From Rhizobacter sp. (GTDB lineage Bacteria; Pseudomonadota; Gammaproteobacteria; Burkholderiales; Burkholderiaceae_C), in NCBI GenBank assembly GCA_023954175.1, contig JAMLIM010000005.1, positions 1 to 64,000 of the forward strand: a stretch of DNA of 64,000 nucleotides, read 5' to 3'. How positions within the stretch are numbered: the first letter of the stretch is position 1; each line of letters starts with the position of its first letter. Under the pieces are notes generated by a model. That model saw only the letters and a list, made by a program, of their open reading frames with translations. It was not told the origin of the DNA and ran no database searches. A program made the position numbers and the translations under genes. This document shows, one piece after another, positions 31,714 through 40,229 of the stretch.

Positions 31714-31773
31714 CCCAAGGGCCACGCAGCGGCCCCTCCGGGTCCACGGGGCTGCGAACGAAGTGAGCTTGGG
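31714..31773. repeat. Intergenic hairpin repeat between nuoA and nuoB
   Basis: Outer arms CCCAAG (31714-31719) and CTTGGG (31768-31773) and inner arms CGCAGC (31725-31730) and GCTGCG (31751-31756) form a long hairpin. The GCTGCGAACGAAGTGAGCTTGGGG tail is nearly the same as the element between nuoC and nuoD. It could be a REP-like repeat and could modulate mRNA stability between the cistrons. Confidence 0.75.
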
Positions 31774-31800
31774 GTTGTTTCATTTGTCCGCTGTGTCCGT

Positions 31801-32160
31801 TCATTCCCAATCCAGCGCGCCCTTCTTCCATTCGTAGGCAAAGCCGACGACGAGGATGGCGAGGAAGACCATCATGGCCCAGAACCCTGACGCGCCGATT
31901 TCATCGAGCGACACCGCCCACGGGAAGAGGAACGCGATCTCGAGGTCGAACAGGATGAACAGGATCGCCACGAGGTAGTAGCGCACGTCGAACTTCATGC
32001 GCGCGTCCTCGAAGGCCTCGAAGCCGCATTCGTAGGGTGACTGCTTCGCCGCGTCGGGCCGGTTCGGGCCGAAGATGAAACCCAGCACCTGGGGTGCGAC
32101 GCCGACCGCGGCACCCACCAGGATGAACAGGAGGACGGGGAGATACTCGGCCAGGTTCAT
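31801..32160 (-). CDS. nuoA: NADH-quinone oxidoreductase subunit A
   Basis: 119 residues from ATG 32160. Three helices; the conserved [21 protein letters not shown] loop (in part) with its Glu-Cys-Gly core contributes to the quinone site. First nuo gene; the tRNA-Leu gene lies 74 nt upstream in the same direction. Confidence 0.96.
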   Translation of the reverse strand: MNLAEYLPVLLFILVGAAVGVAPQVLGFIFGPNRPDAAKQSPYECGFEAFEDARMKFDVRYYLVAILFILFDLEIAFLFPWAVSLDEIGASGFWAMMVFLAILVVGFAYEWKKGALDWE

Positions 32161-32234
32161 GATGGGTAGCGGGGCTGTGTGTGTGGTGCTCTTGTTGCGC
32201 GCATCCGGTGCAGGCATGTGCCCGCGCGGATCGT

Positions 32235-32319
32235 TGGTGCCGACGGCGAGACTCGAACTCGCACAGCTTTCGCCACTACCCCCTCAAGATAGCGTGTCTA
32301 CCAATTTCACCACGTCGGC
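32235..32319 (-). tRNA. tRNA-Leu (anticodon GAG)
   Basis: 85 nt including an encoded CCA. Acceptor arms GCCGACG and CGTCGGC pair perfectly, followed by discriminator A and CCA. The D arm is TGGTGAAATTGGTAGACACGC. The anticodon stem CTATC/GGTAG holds loop TTGAGGG with anticodon GAG. The variable arm is long (TGGCGAAAGCTG), as expected for a class II tRNA, and the T loop is TTCGAGT. It sits between secG and nuoA in the same direction, so it may be processed from the long transcript. Confidence 0.96.
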
Positions 32320-32445
32320 GGCGCTCAAAACAAAGTCTGGTTGGCATGAGGAGTTGCGCACCAGACAACCGGAAATTCTACCCGCAATCCCGAGCCGTTC
32401 TGCCGCCTTCGCTGCATCGCAGCAACGCTCGCGGCAGTGCGTCGA

Positions 32446-32892
32446 TCACTTCGTCGGGATCGCCCCGACGCCCGACGCGGCCGGCGCGGGCGCGGTCGGC
32501 ACGGGCACGGCTGCAGCAGGTGCCGGGACCGGCGCGGCGGGCATCGGCGCGGTGCCGGGGATCTGCGTCGCGCCCGTGGCCGGCGGTGCGCTCGCTGCCG
32601 GTGCGCTCACCGCAGGGCGATCGAGCGCGCTGCCGCCGCTGGGCTCGCGCGTGCGGTCGTTGGAGATGAAGGCGAGCGCGAGCGTGGAGCCGAAGAACAC
32701 GGCGGCGCAGACGGCCGTCGTGCGCGAGAGGAAGTTCGCGCTGCCGGTGGCGCCGAACAGGCTGCCCGACGCGCCGCTGCCGAACGAGGCGCCCATGTCG
32801 GCGCCCTTGCCATGCTGAATCAGGACGAGGCCGATCATCACCAGCGCCGCAACCATCTGCAGCACGACGAGCGCATTGTGGAAAACTTGCAT
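32446..32892 (-). CDS. secG: Preprotein translocase subunit SecG
   Basis: 148 residues. Two membrane helices (about 5-25 and 58-76) joined by the conserved IQHGKGADMGASFG loop, then a Pro/Ala-rich cytoplasmic tail of about 65 residues that is longer than in E. coli. Supports SecYEG-dependent protein export. Twenty-one nt after tpiA. Confidence 0.95.
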   Translation of the reverse strand: MQVFHNALVVLQMVAALVMIGLVLIQHGKGADMGASFGSGASGSLFGATGSANFLSRTTAVCAAVFFGSTLALAFISNDRTREPSGGSALDRPAVSAPAASAPPATGATQIPGTAPMPAAPVPAPAAAVPVPTAPAPAASGVGAIPTK

Positions 32893-32913
32893 GTCGAAAT
32901 GACTCCGAAAGGT

Positions 32914-33657
32914 TCAGCCTGCCGCGCGGCAGATGGCGACGAAATCCGCGGCCTTGAGCGCCGCGCCGCCGATCAGCCCGCCGTCGATGTCGGCTTGCGC
33001 GAAGAGCGTTGCCGCGTTGTCGGCCTTGACGCTGCCGCCGTAGAGGATCTGCATCGCATCCGCACGCTCGGTCGCGGCGTGCAGCTTGGCGCGCAACACG
33101 TGGTGCACGGCCTGCGCCTCGTCCGGCGACGCGGTGCGGCCGGTGCCGATCGCCCACACCGGCTCGTAGGCGACGACGATCTGTGAAATGCAGTGCGCGA
33201 GCGTATGGATCACGGCCGAGATCTGCCGCTTGACGATCTCGTCGGTCACGCCGGCTTCGCGCTCGGCGAGCGTTTCGCCGACGCAGACGATCGGCGTCAA
33301 GCCGTGCGCGAGCGCGCGCTTGGCCTTGTCGGCGACGATCTGGTCGCTCTCGCCGTGCATGGCACGGCGCTCCGAGTGGCCGACGATGACGTAGCGGCAG
33401 CCGAATTCGGCCACCATCGCGGCCGACACTTCACCGGTGTAGGCGCCGGATTCGTGCGCCGAGCAATCCTGCGCGCCCCAGTTCAGGGTCGAACCGATCA
33501 GCCGCTCGTTCAACTGGGCGAGGTACGGGTAGGGTGCGCAGACGGCGGCGTCGCAGGTCCACGAGCCCTGCTCGCGCAGCAGGCTGTCGAGCAATGCGGC
33601 ATTCGCGGCAAGGCTGCCGTTCAACTTCCAGTTGCCGACGACGAGTTTGCGACGCAT
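32914..33657 (-). CDS. tpiA: Triosephosphate isomerase
   Basis: 247 residues, standard length. Interconverts glyceraldehyde-3-phosphate and dihydroxyacetone phosphate. Catalytic residues are N9 and K11 (GNWKLNG), H93 (VGHSERR) and E164 ([11 protein letters not shown]). Lies 28 nt after the quinone oxidoreductase gene. Confidence 0.97.
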   Translation of the reverse strand: MRRKLVVGNWKLNGSLAANAALLDSLLREQGSWTCDAAVCAPYPYLAQLNERLIGSTLNWGAQDCSAHESGAYTGEVSAAMVAEFGCRYVIVGHSERRAMHGESDQIVADKAKRALAHGLTPIVCVGETLAEREAGVTDEIVKRQISAVIHTLAHCISQIVVAYEPVWAIGTGRTASPDEAQAVHHVLRAKLHAATERADAMQILYGGSVKADNAATLFAQADIDGGLIGGAALKAADFVAICRAAG

Positions 33658-33685
33658 CAGCGGTTCTCCCCGTTCAATGCCCGGC

Positions 33686-34672
33686 TCACCATGTCAGCAC
33701 CAGCTTGCCGATGTGCTGGTTGGTCTCCATCAGCGCGTGCGCTTGTGCCGCATCGGGAGCAGCAAACACGGTGTGCACGACCGGCTTGACGCGGCCTGCC
33801 GCCAGCCAGGGCCAGACCGTCGCGCGCAGCGCAGCAGCGATCGCGGCCTTGAAGGCGACCGGCCGCGCGCGCAGCGTCGAACCGGTGATGACGAGTCGGC
33901 GCCGGAGCACGAGCCCGGCGTCGAACTGGGCTTTCACGCCGCCCTGTACCGCGATGATGACGATGCGGCCGTCCTCCGCGAGGCAGCCCACTTCGCGCGC
34001 CACGTAGTCGCCCGCGACCATGTCGAGCACGACGTCGACGCCGCGCTTCGCGGTGATGCGCAGCGCCTCGGCGGCGAAATCCTGCGTCTTGTAGTTGATC
34101 GCATGGTCGGCGCCGAGCGCGATGCAGGCGGCGCACTTCTCGTCGCTGCCGGCGGTCGCGATGACCGTCGCACCGTGCGCCTTCGCAAGCTGGATCGCCG
34201 TCACGCCGATGCCGCTCGTGCCGCCCTGGATCAGCAGCGTTTCGCCCGGCTGCAAGCGGGCGCGGTCGAAGACGTTGGACCAGACGGTGAAGAAGGTCTC
34301 GGGCAGGCTCGCTGCCTCGACATCGCTCAGCCCCTGCGGAACCGGCAGGCACTGGCCGACGGGCGCGACGCACAACTCGGCGTAGCCGCCGCCCGCAACC
34401 AGCGCGCAGACGCGATCGCCGACCTTGAAGCCGGCGGCGGCCATGGCCTGCGCATCGCCGCTTTCGATGCGCCCGGCAATCTCGAGCCCCGGCAGGTCGG
34501 ACGCGCCCGGCGGCGGCGGATAGGCGCCCTTGCGCTGCAGCACGTCGGGCCGGTTCACGCCGGACGCAGCGACACGGATCAGCAACTCGCCGGCACCGGC
34601 GACCGGGTCCGGGCGCTGCGCCAGGCGCAGCACCTCCGGCTTGCCCGGTGCCGAGATCTCGATCGCGTTCAT
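33686..34672 (-). CDS. NAD(P)H:quinone oxidoreductase, zinc-free MDR family
   Basis: 328 residues. Medium-chain dehydrogenase/reductase without zinc ligands. The N-terminal GroES-like domain has [20 protein letters not shown], diagnostic of the PIG3-like group, and the Rossmann domain has [17 protein letters not shown] for NADPH. Probably reduces quinones or related enones. Position between pnp and tpiA is typical of Burkholderiales. Confidence 0.92.
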   Translation of the reverse strand: MNAIEISAPGKPEVLRLAQRPDPVAGAGELLIRVAASGVNRPDVLQRKGAYPPPPGASDLPGLEIAGRIESGDAQAMAAAGFKVGDRVCALVAGGGYAELCVAPVGQCLPVPQGLSDVEAASLPETFFTVWSNVFDRARLQPGETLLIQGGTSGIGVTAIQLAKAHGATVIATAGSDEKCAACIALGADHAINYKTQDFAAEALRITAKRGVDVVLDMVAGDYVAREVGCLAEDGRIVIIAVQGGVKAQFDAGLVLRRRLVITGSTLRARPVAFKAAIAAALRATVWPWLAAGRVKPVVHTVFAAPDAAQAHALMETNQHIGKLVLTW

Positions 34673-34691
34673 TGCCAGCTTGCCGCCGCGC

Positions 34692-36806
34692 TCAGTCGCG
34701 CACCGGTGCCGGCTGACGCTCGAGCAGCGCCTTCATCGACAGCTTGACGCGGCCCTTCTCGTCGGTCTCGAGCACCTTGACGCGCACGATCTGGCCTTCG
34801 CTCAGGTAGTCGGTCACCTTCTCGACACGCTCGTGCGCGATCTGGCTGATGTGCAGCAGGCCGTCCTTGCCGGGCAGCAGGTTGACGAGCGCACCGAAGT
34901 CCAGGATCTTCGTGATCGGGCCTTCGTAGATCTTGCCGACCTCGACCTCGGCCGTGATCTCCTCGATGCGCTGCTTCGCGTGCGCCGCCTTGTCGGCGTC
35001 GGTCGACGCGATCGTGATCGTGCCGTCCTCGCCGATGTCGATCGTCGTGCCGGTTTCCTCGGTCAGCGCACGGATCGTCGCGCCGCCCTTGCCGATCACG
35101 TCGCGGATCTTCTCCGGGTTGATCTTCATCGTGTACAGGCGCGGCGCGAACTGCGAGACCTCGGCCTTCGCCTCGCCCATCGCCTCCAGCATCTTGCCGA
35201 GGATGTGCAGCCGTGCCTCCTGTGCCTGGGCGAGGGCGACCTGCATGATCTCCTTCGTGATGCCCTGGATCTTGATGTCCATCTGCAGCGCGGTGATACC
35301 GCTTGTCGTGCCGGCCACCTTGAAGTCCATGTCGCCGAGGTGATCCTCGTCACCCAGGATGTCGGTCAGCACCGCGAAGCGGTTGCCGTCCTTGATCAGG
35401 CCCATCGCGATGCCGGCGACGTGCGCCTTCATCGGCACGCCGGCGTCCATCAGCGCAAGGCAGCCGCCGCACACCGACGCCATCGACGACGAGCCGTTGC
35501 TCTCGGTGATCTCGGAGACCAGGCGCAGCGTGTACGGAAAGTCCGCTTCGCTCGGCAGCGCCGCGGCGAGCGCGCGCTTGGCAAGCCGCCCGTGGCCGAT
35601 CTCGCGCCGCTTGGGCGTGCCGAAGCGGCCCGCCTCGCCGGTCGCGAACGGCGGCATGTTGTAGTGCAGCATGAAGCGGTCGGTGAACTCGCCGGCGAGC
35701 GCGTCGACGCGCTGCGCGTCGCGCGCGGTGCCAAGCGTCGCGACGACCATTGCCTGCGTCTCGCCGCGCGTGAAGAGCGACGAGCCGTGCGCGCGCGGCA
35801 GCACGCTGTTGCGGATCTCGATCTGGCGCACGGTGCGCGTGTCGCGGCCGTCGATGCGCGGCTCACCCGACAGGATCTGGCTGCGCACGATGCGCGCCTC
35901 GATGTCGAACAGCAGCGTTTCGAGCTTGACCTCGTCGAACTCGGTGCCCTCGGCCTTCAGCGCGTCCTTCGCCGCCGCATAGGCGACGCGGCAGGCCTGC
36001 GTGCGGGCCTGCTTGGAGCGGATCTGATAGGCCGCGCGCAGCGGCTCTTCGGCCAGCGCGTTGACCTTGGCGATGAAGGCTTCGTCCTTCGCCGGCGGCT
36101 GCCAGTCCCACGCCGGCTTGCCGGCGTCGCGCACGAGTTCATTGATCGCGGCGATCGCGATGTTGCCTTGCTCGTGGCCGAAGACAACACCGCCGAGCAT
36201 GATCTCTTCGCTCAGCTGATCGGCTTCGGACTCGACCATCAGCACCGCGGCCTGCGTGCCGGCAACGACGAGGTCGAGCTTGGAATCGAGCAGCTGCGTC
36301 TTGCCCGGGTTCAGCACGTATTCGCCGTTGATGTAGCCGACGCGCGCAGCGCCGATCGGACCGTTGAACGGGATGCCCGAGATCGCCAGCGCGGCACTCG
36401 CGCCGATCATCGCCGGGATGTCGGCCGACACCTCGGGGTTGAGCGACATCACGTGCACGATGACCTGCACCTCGTTGTAGAAGCCGTCCGGGAACAGCGG
36501 CCGCAGCGGGCGGTCGATCAGGCGGCAGGTGAGCGTCTCGAGTTCGCTCGGGCGGCCCTCACGCTTGAAGAAGCTGCCCGGGATCTTGCCGGCGGCGTAG
36601 GCCTTCTCGGTGTAGTCGACGGTGAGCGGGAAGAAGTCCTGGCCTGGCTTGGCGTCCTTCTTGGCGACGACGGTGGCGAGCACCACGGTGTCCTCGATGC
36701 TGACGAGCACTGCGCCCGAGGCCTGGCGCGCGATCTCGCCCGTCTCCAGCGTGACGCTGTGTGATCCCCATTGGAAGGTCTTGCTGATCTTGTTGAACAT
36801 GCTCAT
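34692..36806 (-). CDS. pnp: Polynucleotide phosphorylase
   Basis: 704 residues. 3'-5' phosphorolytic exoribonuclease of the degradosome. Order: RNase PH domain 1 (about 12-145), helical linker, RNase PH domain 2 (about 320-545) with the SDxxxSDDGD-like metal/phosphate region, KH domain with [17 protein letters not shown] (about 560-615), and S1 domain with [21 protein letters not shown] (about 622-690). ATG 36806 has GGAG seven nt upstream; ATG 36800 is an alternative. The leader carries a long hairpin that could allow RNase III-type autoregulation. Confidence 0.97.
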   Translation of the reverse strand: MSMFNKISKTFQWGSHSVTLETGEIARQASGAVLVSIEDTVVLATVVAKKDAKPGQDFFPLTVDYTEKAYAAGKIPGSFFKREGRPSELETLTCRLIDRPLRPLFPDGFYNEVQVIVHVMSLNPEVSADIPAMIGASAALAISGIPFNGPIGAARVGYINGEYVLNPGKTQLLDSKLDLVVAGTQAAVLMVESEADQLSEEIMLGGVVFGHEQGNIAIAAINELVRDAGKPAWDWQPPAKDEAFIAKVNALAEEPLRAAYQIRSKQARTQACRVAYAAAKDALKAEGTEFDEVKLETLLFDIEARIVRSQILSGEPRIDGRDTRTVRQIEIRNSVLPRAHGSSLFTRGETQAMVVATLGTARDAQRVDALAGEFTDRFMLHYNMPPFATGEAGRFGTPKRREIGHGRLAKRALAAALPSEADFPYTLRLVSEITESNGSSSMASVCGGCLALMDAGVPMKAHVAGIAMGLIKDGNRFAVLTDILGDEDHLGDMDFKVAGTTSGITALQMDIKIQGITKEIMQVALAQAQEARLHILGKMLEAMGEAKAEVSQFAPRLYTMKINPEKIRDVIGKGGATIRALTEETGTTIDIGEDGTITIASTDADKAAHAKQRIEEITAEVEVGKIYEGPITKILDFGALVNLLPGKDGLLHISQIAHERVEKVTDYLSEGQIVRVKVLETDEKGRVKLSMKALLERQPAPVRD

Positions 36807-36887
36807 GAACAGTCTCCATACGTTTGGGCGCTAGGGATGAGTGGCAGCGCCCGTCGCCTGAAGCCAGGGTCACCGCGGCAACAATGC

Positions 36888-36938
36888 CATTCCAGCGTGC
36901 TTCGCCGCACCCATGGGTGCGAAAAGCGCGTTGGAATG
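36888..36938 (-). promoter_or_regulatory. Long hairpin in the rpsO-pnp spacer, possible RNase III site
   Basis: CATTCCA (36888-36894) pairs with TGGAATG (36932-36938), and inside it CGCACCC pairs with GGGTGCG around the apex, with partly paired sequence between. In E. coli the rpsO-pnp spacer carries a hairpin cut by RNase III that controls pnp. Location and shape match, sequence does not; function is inferred. Confidence 0.5.
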
Positions 36939-36978
36939 ACACAGCAGTTGCCCGGTAGGCCCAACTCCGCCAAATGCG

Positions 36979-37009
36979 AAAAGCCTGTGCTGGGGCACCC
37001 AGACAGGCT
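36979..37009 (-). terminator. Intrinsic terminator downstream of rpsO
   Basis: Arms AGCCTGT (36982-36988) and ACAGGCT (37003-37009) enclose a further CTGGG/CCCAG pairing. On the minus strand the hairpin is followed by TTTTCG, 19 nt after the rpsO stop. It would give partial termination before pnp. Confidence 0.75.
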
Positions 37010-37027
37010 CGTTCGCGTGGCCTTCGC

Positions 37028-37297
37028 TTACTTGCGAAGACCGAGTTTCTGGATCAGCGCCGTGTAGCGATCGGCGCTGCGATCTTTCAGATACGCCAGC
37101 AGCCGCTTGCGGCGGTTGACCATCTTCAGCAGGCCGCGACGGCCATGATGGTCCTTGCTGTGGGTCTTGAAGTGCGGCATCAGATCATTGATGCGGGCGG
37201 TCAGGATCGCCACTTGCACTTCCGGCGAGCCGGTATCGTTCGCGCTGCGCGCGTTGTCCTTGACGATCTCGGCCTTGTTCAGGCTGGCATTCGACAT
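37028..37297 (-). CDS. rpsO: 30S ribosomal protein S15
   Basis: 89 residues, exact family length. Binds 16S rRNA and helps assemble the platform of the small subunit. Characteristic segments are [32 protein letters not shown] and RRKRLLAYL. The AGGAAA at 37302-37307 gives a good ribosome-binding site. Confidence 0.98.
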   Translation of the reverse strand: MSNASLNKAEIVKDNARSANDTGSPEVQVAILTARINDLMPHFKTHSKDHHGRRGLLKMVNRRKRLLAYLKDRSADRYTALIQKLGLRK

Positions 37298-37431
37298 GAT
37301 GTGTTTCCTGTGTGCGGCCTCCGCTCGCCGACGGGGCGATCCGGTGTGACCATGAACTTGCGGTCGCAGGAGAAACGGTCCCGCGCCGTGCTGAAGCGAT
37401 GCACCTGTGTTTCAGGGTGCAAAGCCTGTCG

Positions 37432-37437
37432 ATTATA
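37432..37437 (-). promoter_or_regulatory. TATAAT -10 element for rpsO overlapping an upstream stop codon
   Basis: The minus strand reads GGCTATAATCG. The stop codon TAA (37433-37435) of the upstream aminotransferase gene lies inside the TATAAT. No good -35 is present 17 nt upstream, where coding constraint applies. A leader of about 130 nt would follow before rpsO. Confidence 0.5.
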
Positions 37438-38581
37438 GCCGAAGGGCGCGCCGCAGCCGCTCCACCCCCAGCACCAGCCGCTGCGGCTCGCGCGAAGCGA
37501 AGCACCATCGCAGCCAGCCCTCCCCCGCCGCGCCGAAGGCGACGCCGGGCGCCAGCCCGAGGCCGTGCTCGACGACGAGGCGCTTGGCAAAGGCGAGCGA
37601 GTCGTCCTGCCCTGCCACGCGAAAGAACGCGTACATGCCGCCGGGCGGCGTCGCGACCGAGACGCCCGGCAGTGCGCAGAGCAGCGGCAGCAGCGTGTCG
37701 CGCCCGAGTTTCAGTCGCCCGACGAGTTGCGGCACGAAGTCGTCCGCCTGCGCCAGCCCGGCCAGGCCGGCGCGCTGCACGAAGACCGGCGCGCACGAGG
37801 TGTTGAACTCGATCAGCTTGCCGACGGCGTCCATCAGCCGCGCCGGCAGCACCAGCCAGCCCAGGCGCCAACCCGTCATCAGGAAGCTCTTCGAGAAGCT
37901 GTGCGCGACGACGAGGCGGTCCTCCGGGTCGGCAATGTCCAGGAAGCTCGGCGCCGCGGGCCCGTCGCCGAACCACACGCGTTCATAGACTTCGTCGGCG
38001 ACGATCCAGGTGCCGGTGCGACGGCAATGCGCCAGGAGGGCCTGCTGCTCGGCGCGCGTCAGCGTCCAGCCCGTCGGGTTGTTCGGCGCGTTGACGAGCA
38101 GCACGCGCGTGCGTTCGGTGACGGCTGCAAGCAGCGCGTCGAGGTCGAGCTTCCACGCCCCGTGCTCGACGTGCAGCGCGAACGGCTTCACGACTGCGCC
38201 GAGGATCGCCGGTTGCGCGGGCAGGTTCGGCCAGACCGGCTCGACGACGACGACTTCGTCGCCGGCGCCGGCCAGCGCCTGCATCGCGATCATCAGCGCG
38301 CTCACGCCGGACGAGGTCACGGCGATGCGATCCGGCGTCACCGCGCGGTGCAAGGCCGTCGTGTAGCGCGCGATCGCGTCGCGCAACTCCGGCAGGCCGA
38401 GGTTGTGCGAATAGAAGGTCTCGCCACGCGCAAGCGAGTCGACCGCCGCCTGGCGAATGAACTCGGGCGTCGGCTCGTCGCTCTCGCCGAACCAGAACGC
38501 GAGCATGTCGCTGCGGCCGAGGCCGGCGTTGGCGACTTCGCGTATCCGCGACCCGGGGAGTTGCTCTATGGCTGCGCGCAT
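37433..38581 (-). CDS. Fold-type I PLP aminotransferase
   Basis: 382 residues from ATG 38581; AGGGG (38591-38595) lies about nine nt upstream, and longer in-frame starts would cross into the divergent promoter. Class I/II aminotransferase: NAPNNPTGW, DEVYERVWF and the PLP lysine in AHSFSKSFLMTGWRLGW. The C-terminal substrate arginine falls in the FRVAG...LRWCFAS region. Amino-acid specificity cannot be stated. Divergent from hsp20. Confidence 0.9.
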   Translation of the reverse strand: MRAAIEQLPGSRIREVANAGLGRSDMLAFWFGESDEPTPEFIRQAAVDSLARGETFYSHNLGLPELRDAIARYTTALHRAVTPDRIAVTSSGVSALMIAMQALAGAGDEVVVVEPVWPNLPAQPAILGAVVKPFALHVEHGAWKLDLDALLAAVTERTRVLLVNAPNNPTGWTLTRAEQQALLAHCRRTGTWIVADEVYERVWFGDGPAAPSFLDIADPEDRLVVAHSFSKSFLMTGWRLGWLVLPARLMDAVGKLIEFNTSCAPVFVQRAGLAGLAQADDFVPQLVGRLKLGRDTLLPLLCALPGVSVATPPGGMYAFFRVAGQDDSLAFAKRLVVEHGLGLAPGVAFGAAGEGWLRWCFASREPQRLVLGVERLRRALRL

Positions 38582-38606
38582 CGGCATGCGCCCCTGCGAG
38601 CGCCCT

Positions 38607-38634
38607 CTTGAAAACCGGAGCTCGCGCTCCACCT
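38607..38634 (+). promoter_or_regulatory. Putative sigma-32 heat-shock promoter for hsp20
   Basis: A perfect sigma-32 -35 element CTTGAAA (38607-38613) is followed after 13 nt by CTCCACCT (38627-38634), which matches the CCCCATNT -10 at five of eight positions. Transcription would begin near 38642, 48 nt ahead of the hsp20 ATG. Confidence 0.6.
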
Positions 38635-38689
38635 TCGAAAGCATGGGCCGCAGCAAGGTGCCGCGACCCGCAAATTGTAGGAGCCCGCC

Positions 38690-39178
38690 ATGTTCGTCCT
38701 GCCCGTTTCGTCCGCCCTTCACCGTCGTGCGTTGCGCGGCGCGGCCTTGCCCCGCACGCTTGCTGCTTGGGTCGATGCATGCGAAAGCTCCGCCACGCCG
38801 GCTTCATCGAACCGCCGCGACGACGCTGCCTTCGTGCCGCCGCTCGACGTCACCGAAACCGACACCTCGTACACCGCGACGCTCGACATGCCCGGTCTCT
38901 CGAAGGAGCAGCTCGAGGTGTCGGTCGACGGGCGCCGCGTCGTGATCTCGACCGTCGCAGCCAGCACCCAGGCATCAGCCGACGCCCCGAAGGACACCGC
39001 GGCGGCGGCGCCGCGCACCCTGCTGCGGGAGCGCGTCGCGCCGCGCTACGCGCGCAGCTTCGTGCTGCCGGCAGAACTCGAAGCCGGTGCGGCCGAGGCC
39101 CGCATGGAAAACGGCGTGCTGACGCTGACGCTGCCCAAGCGCATCGCGAACGGCGCCGCCAAGCTCACGGTGCAGTAG
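38690..39178 (+). CDS. Small heat-shock protein, Hsp20 family
   Basis: 162 residues. Alpha-crystallin domain at about 48-158, with [20 protein letters not shown] at its start and the [12 protein letters not shown] motif near its end. ATP-independent holdase binding unfolding proteins. TAGGAG (38678-38683) precedes the ATG by six nt. The last 14 nt overlap the 3' end of tsaD on the opposite strand. The N-terminal 45 residues are Ala/Arg-rich and atypical. Confidence 0.92.
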   Translation: MFVLPVSSALHRRALRGAALPRTLAAWVDACESSATPASSNRRDDAAFVPPLDVTETDTSYTATLDMPGLSKEQLEVSVDGRRVVISTVAASTQASADAPKDTAAAAPRTLLRERVAPRYARSFVLPAELEAGAAEARMENGVLTLTLPKRIANGAAKLTVQ

Positions 39179-40229
39179 TCCGCAACGGCGGGGGGCCGCC
39201 GACTTCGGTCAGCGGCCAGCGCGGCCGCACGTCAAAGGCGTAGTCAGTGCGTGTTTCGGCGATGCCGCGTTGCAGCCGCATCGCGGCGGCGAGCGCGATC
39301 ATCGCGCCGTTGTCGGTGCACAGCTCGAACTCCGGGTAGTGCACCCGTGCGCCGCGCCGGGCGCACCGCTCGTTCAGCTGCGCCCGCAGGCGCGCATTCG
39401 CGCCGACACCGCCGGCGACGACGAGACGATCGAGGCCGGTCGCCTCCAGTGCGGCCACCGACTTGCGCACCAGCACGTCGACGATCGTCTGTTGCGTCGA
39501 CGCGGCGAGGTCGGCCCGGGCGCGCTCACCCGGGCTCTCGCCGCACTTGCGCCACTGCGTCATGACCGCCGTCTTCAACCCGGCAAACGAGAAGTCGAGG
39601 TTCGCGCTGTGCAGCAGCGGCCGCGGCAGCGCGAATGCCGCCGGGTTGCCCGCGTCCGCGAGCCGGGCGAGCGCCGGCCCGCCGGGATAGCCCAGGCCGA
39701 GCAGCTTGGCCGACTTGTCGAAGGCTTCGCCCGCCGCGTCATCGATCGTCTCGCCGAGCAACGCGTAGCGCCCGACATCGTCCACCCGCATCAACTGCGT
39801 GTGCCCGCCCGAGACGAGCAGCGCGACGAACGGAAAGGCCGGCGGGTCGCGCGACAGGAAAGGCGACAGCAGATGCCCTTCGAGGTGGTGCACGCCGAGC
39901 ACCGGCCTGTCGAGCGCCATCGCGAGCGCGCAAGCGACGCCGGCGCCGACGAGCAACGCGCCGGCGAGCCCGGGACCGCGCGTGTAGGCGACGACGTCGA
40001 TCTCGGGCAAGGCGACGCCCGCCTCGGCCAGCACCGCGATCGACAGCGGCAGCACGCGCCGGATGTGGTCGCGCGAGGCAAGCTCGGGCACGACGCCGCC
40101 GTAGGCCACGTGCATCTCGACCTGGCTGTGCAGGGCCTGCGCGAGCAGCGTCGGCACCGCATCGCCCTCGGTGCGCACGAGCGCGACGCCGGTCTCGTCG
40201 CAGGAGGACTCGATGCCGAGGACGATCAC
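39165..40229 (-). CDS. tsaD: tRNA N6-adenosine threonylcarbamoyltransferase
   Basis: 354 residues from GTG 40229. Transfers threonylcarbamoyl to A37 of ANN-decoding tRNAs. The N-terminus [14 protein letters not shown] is the family start; metal ligands are H115 and H119 in VHHLEGHL, and the [22 protein letters not shown] and [11 protein letters not shown] motifs are present. The GTG overlaps the stop of the preceding gene (GTGA, 40226-40229), so expression is probably coupled to that gene. Confidence 0.97.
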   Translation of the reverse strand: MIVLGIESSCDETGVALVRTEGDAVPTLLAQALHSQVEMHVAYGGVVPELASRDHIRRVLPLSIAVLAEAGVALPEIDVVAYTRGPGLAGALLVGAGVACALAMALDRPVLGVHHLEGHLLSPFLSRDPPAFPFVALLVSGGHTQLMRVDDVGRYALLGETIDDAAGEAFDKSAKLLGLGYPGGPALARLADAGNPAAFALPRPLLHSANLDFSFAGLKTAVMTQWRKCGESPGERARADLAASTQQTIVDVLVRKSVAALEATGLDRLVVAGGVGANARLRAQLNERCARRGARVHYPEFELCTDNGAMIALAAAMRLQRGIAETRTDYAFDVRPRWPLTEVGGPPPLRTTAP

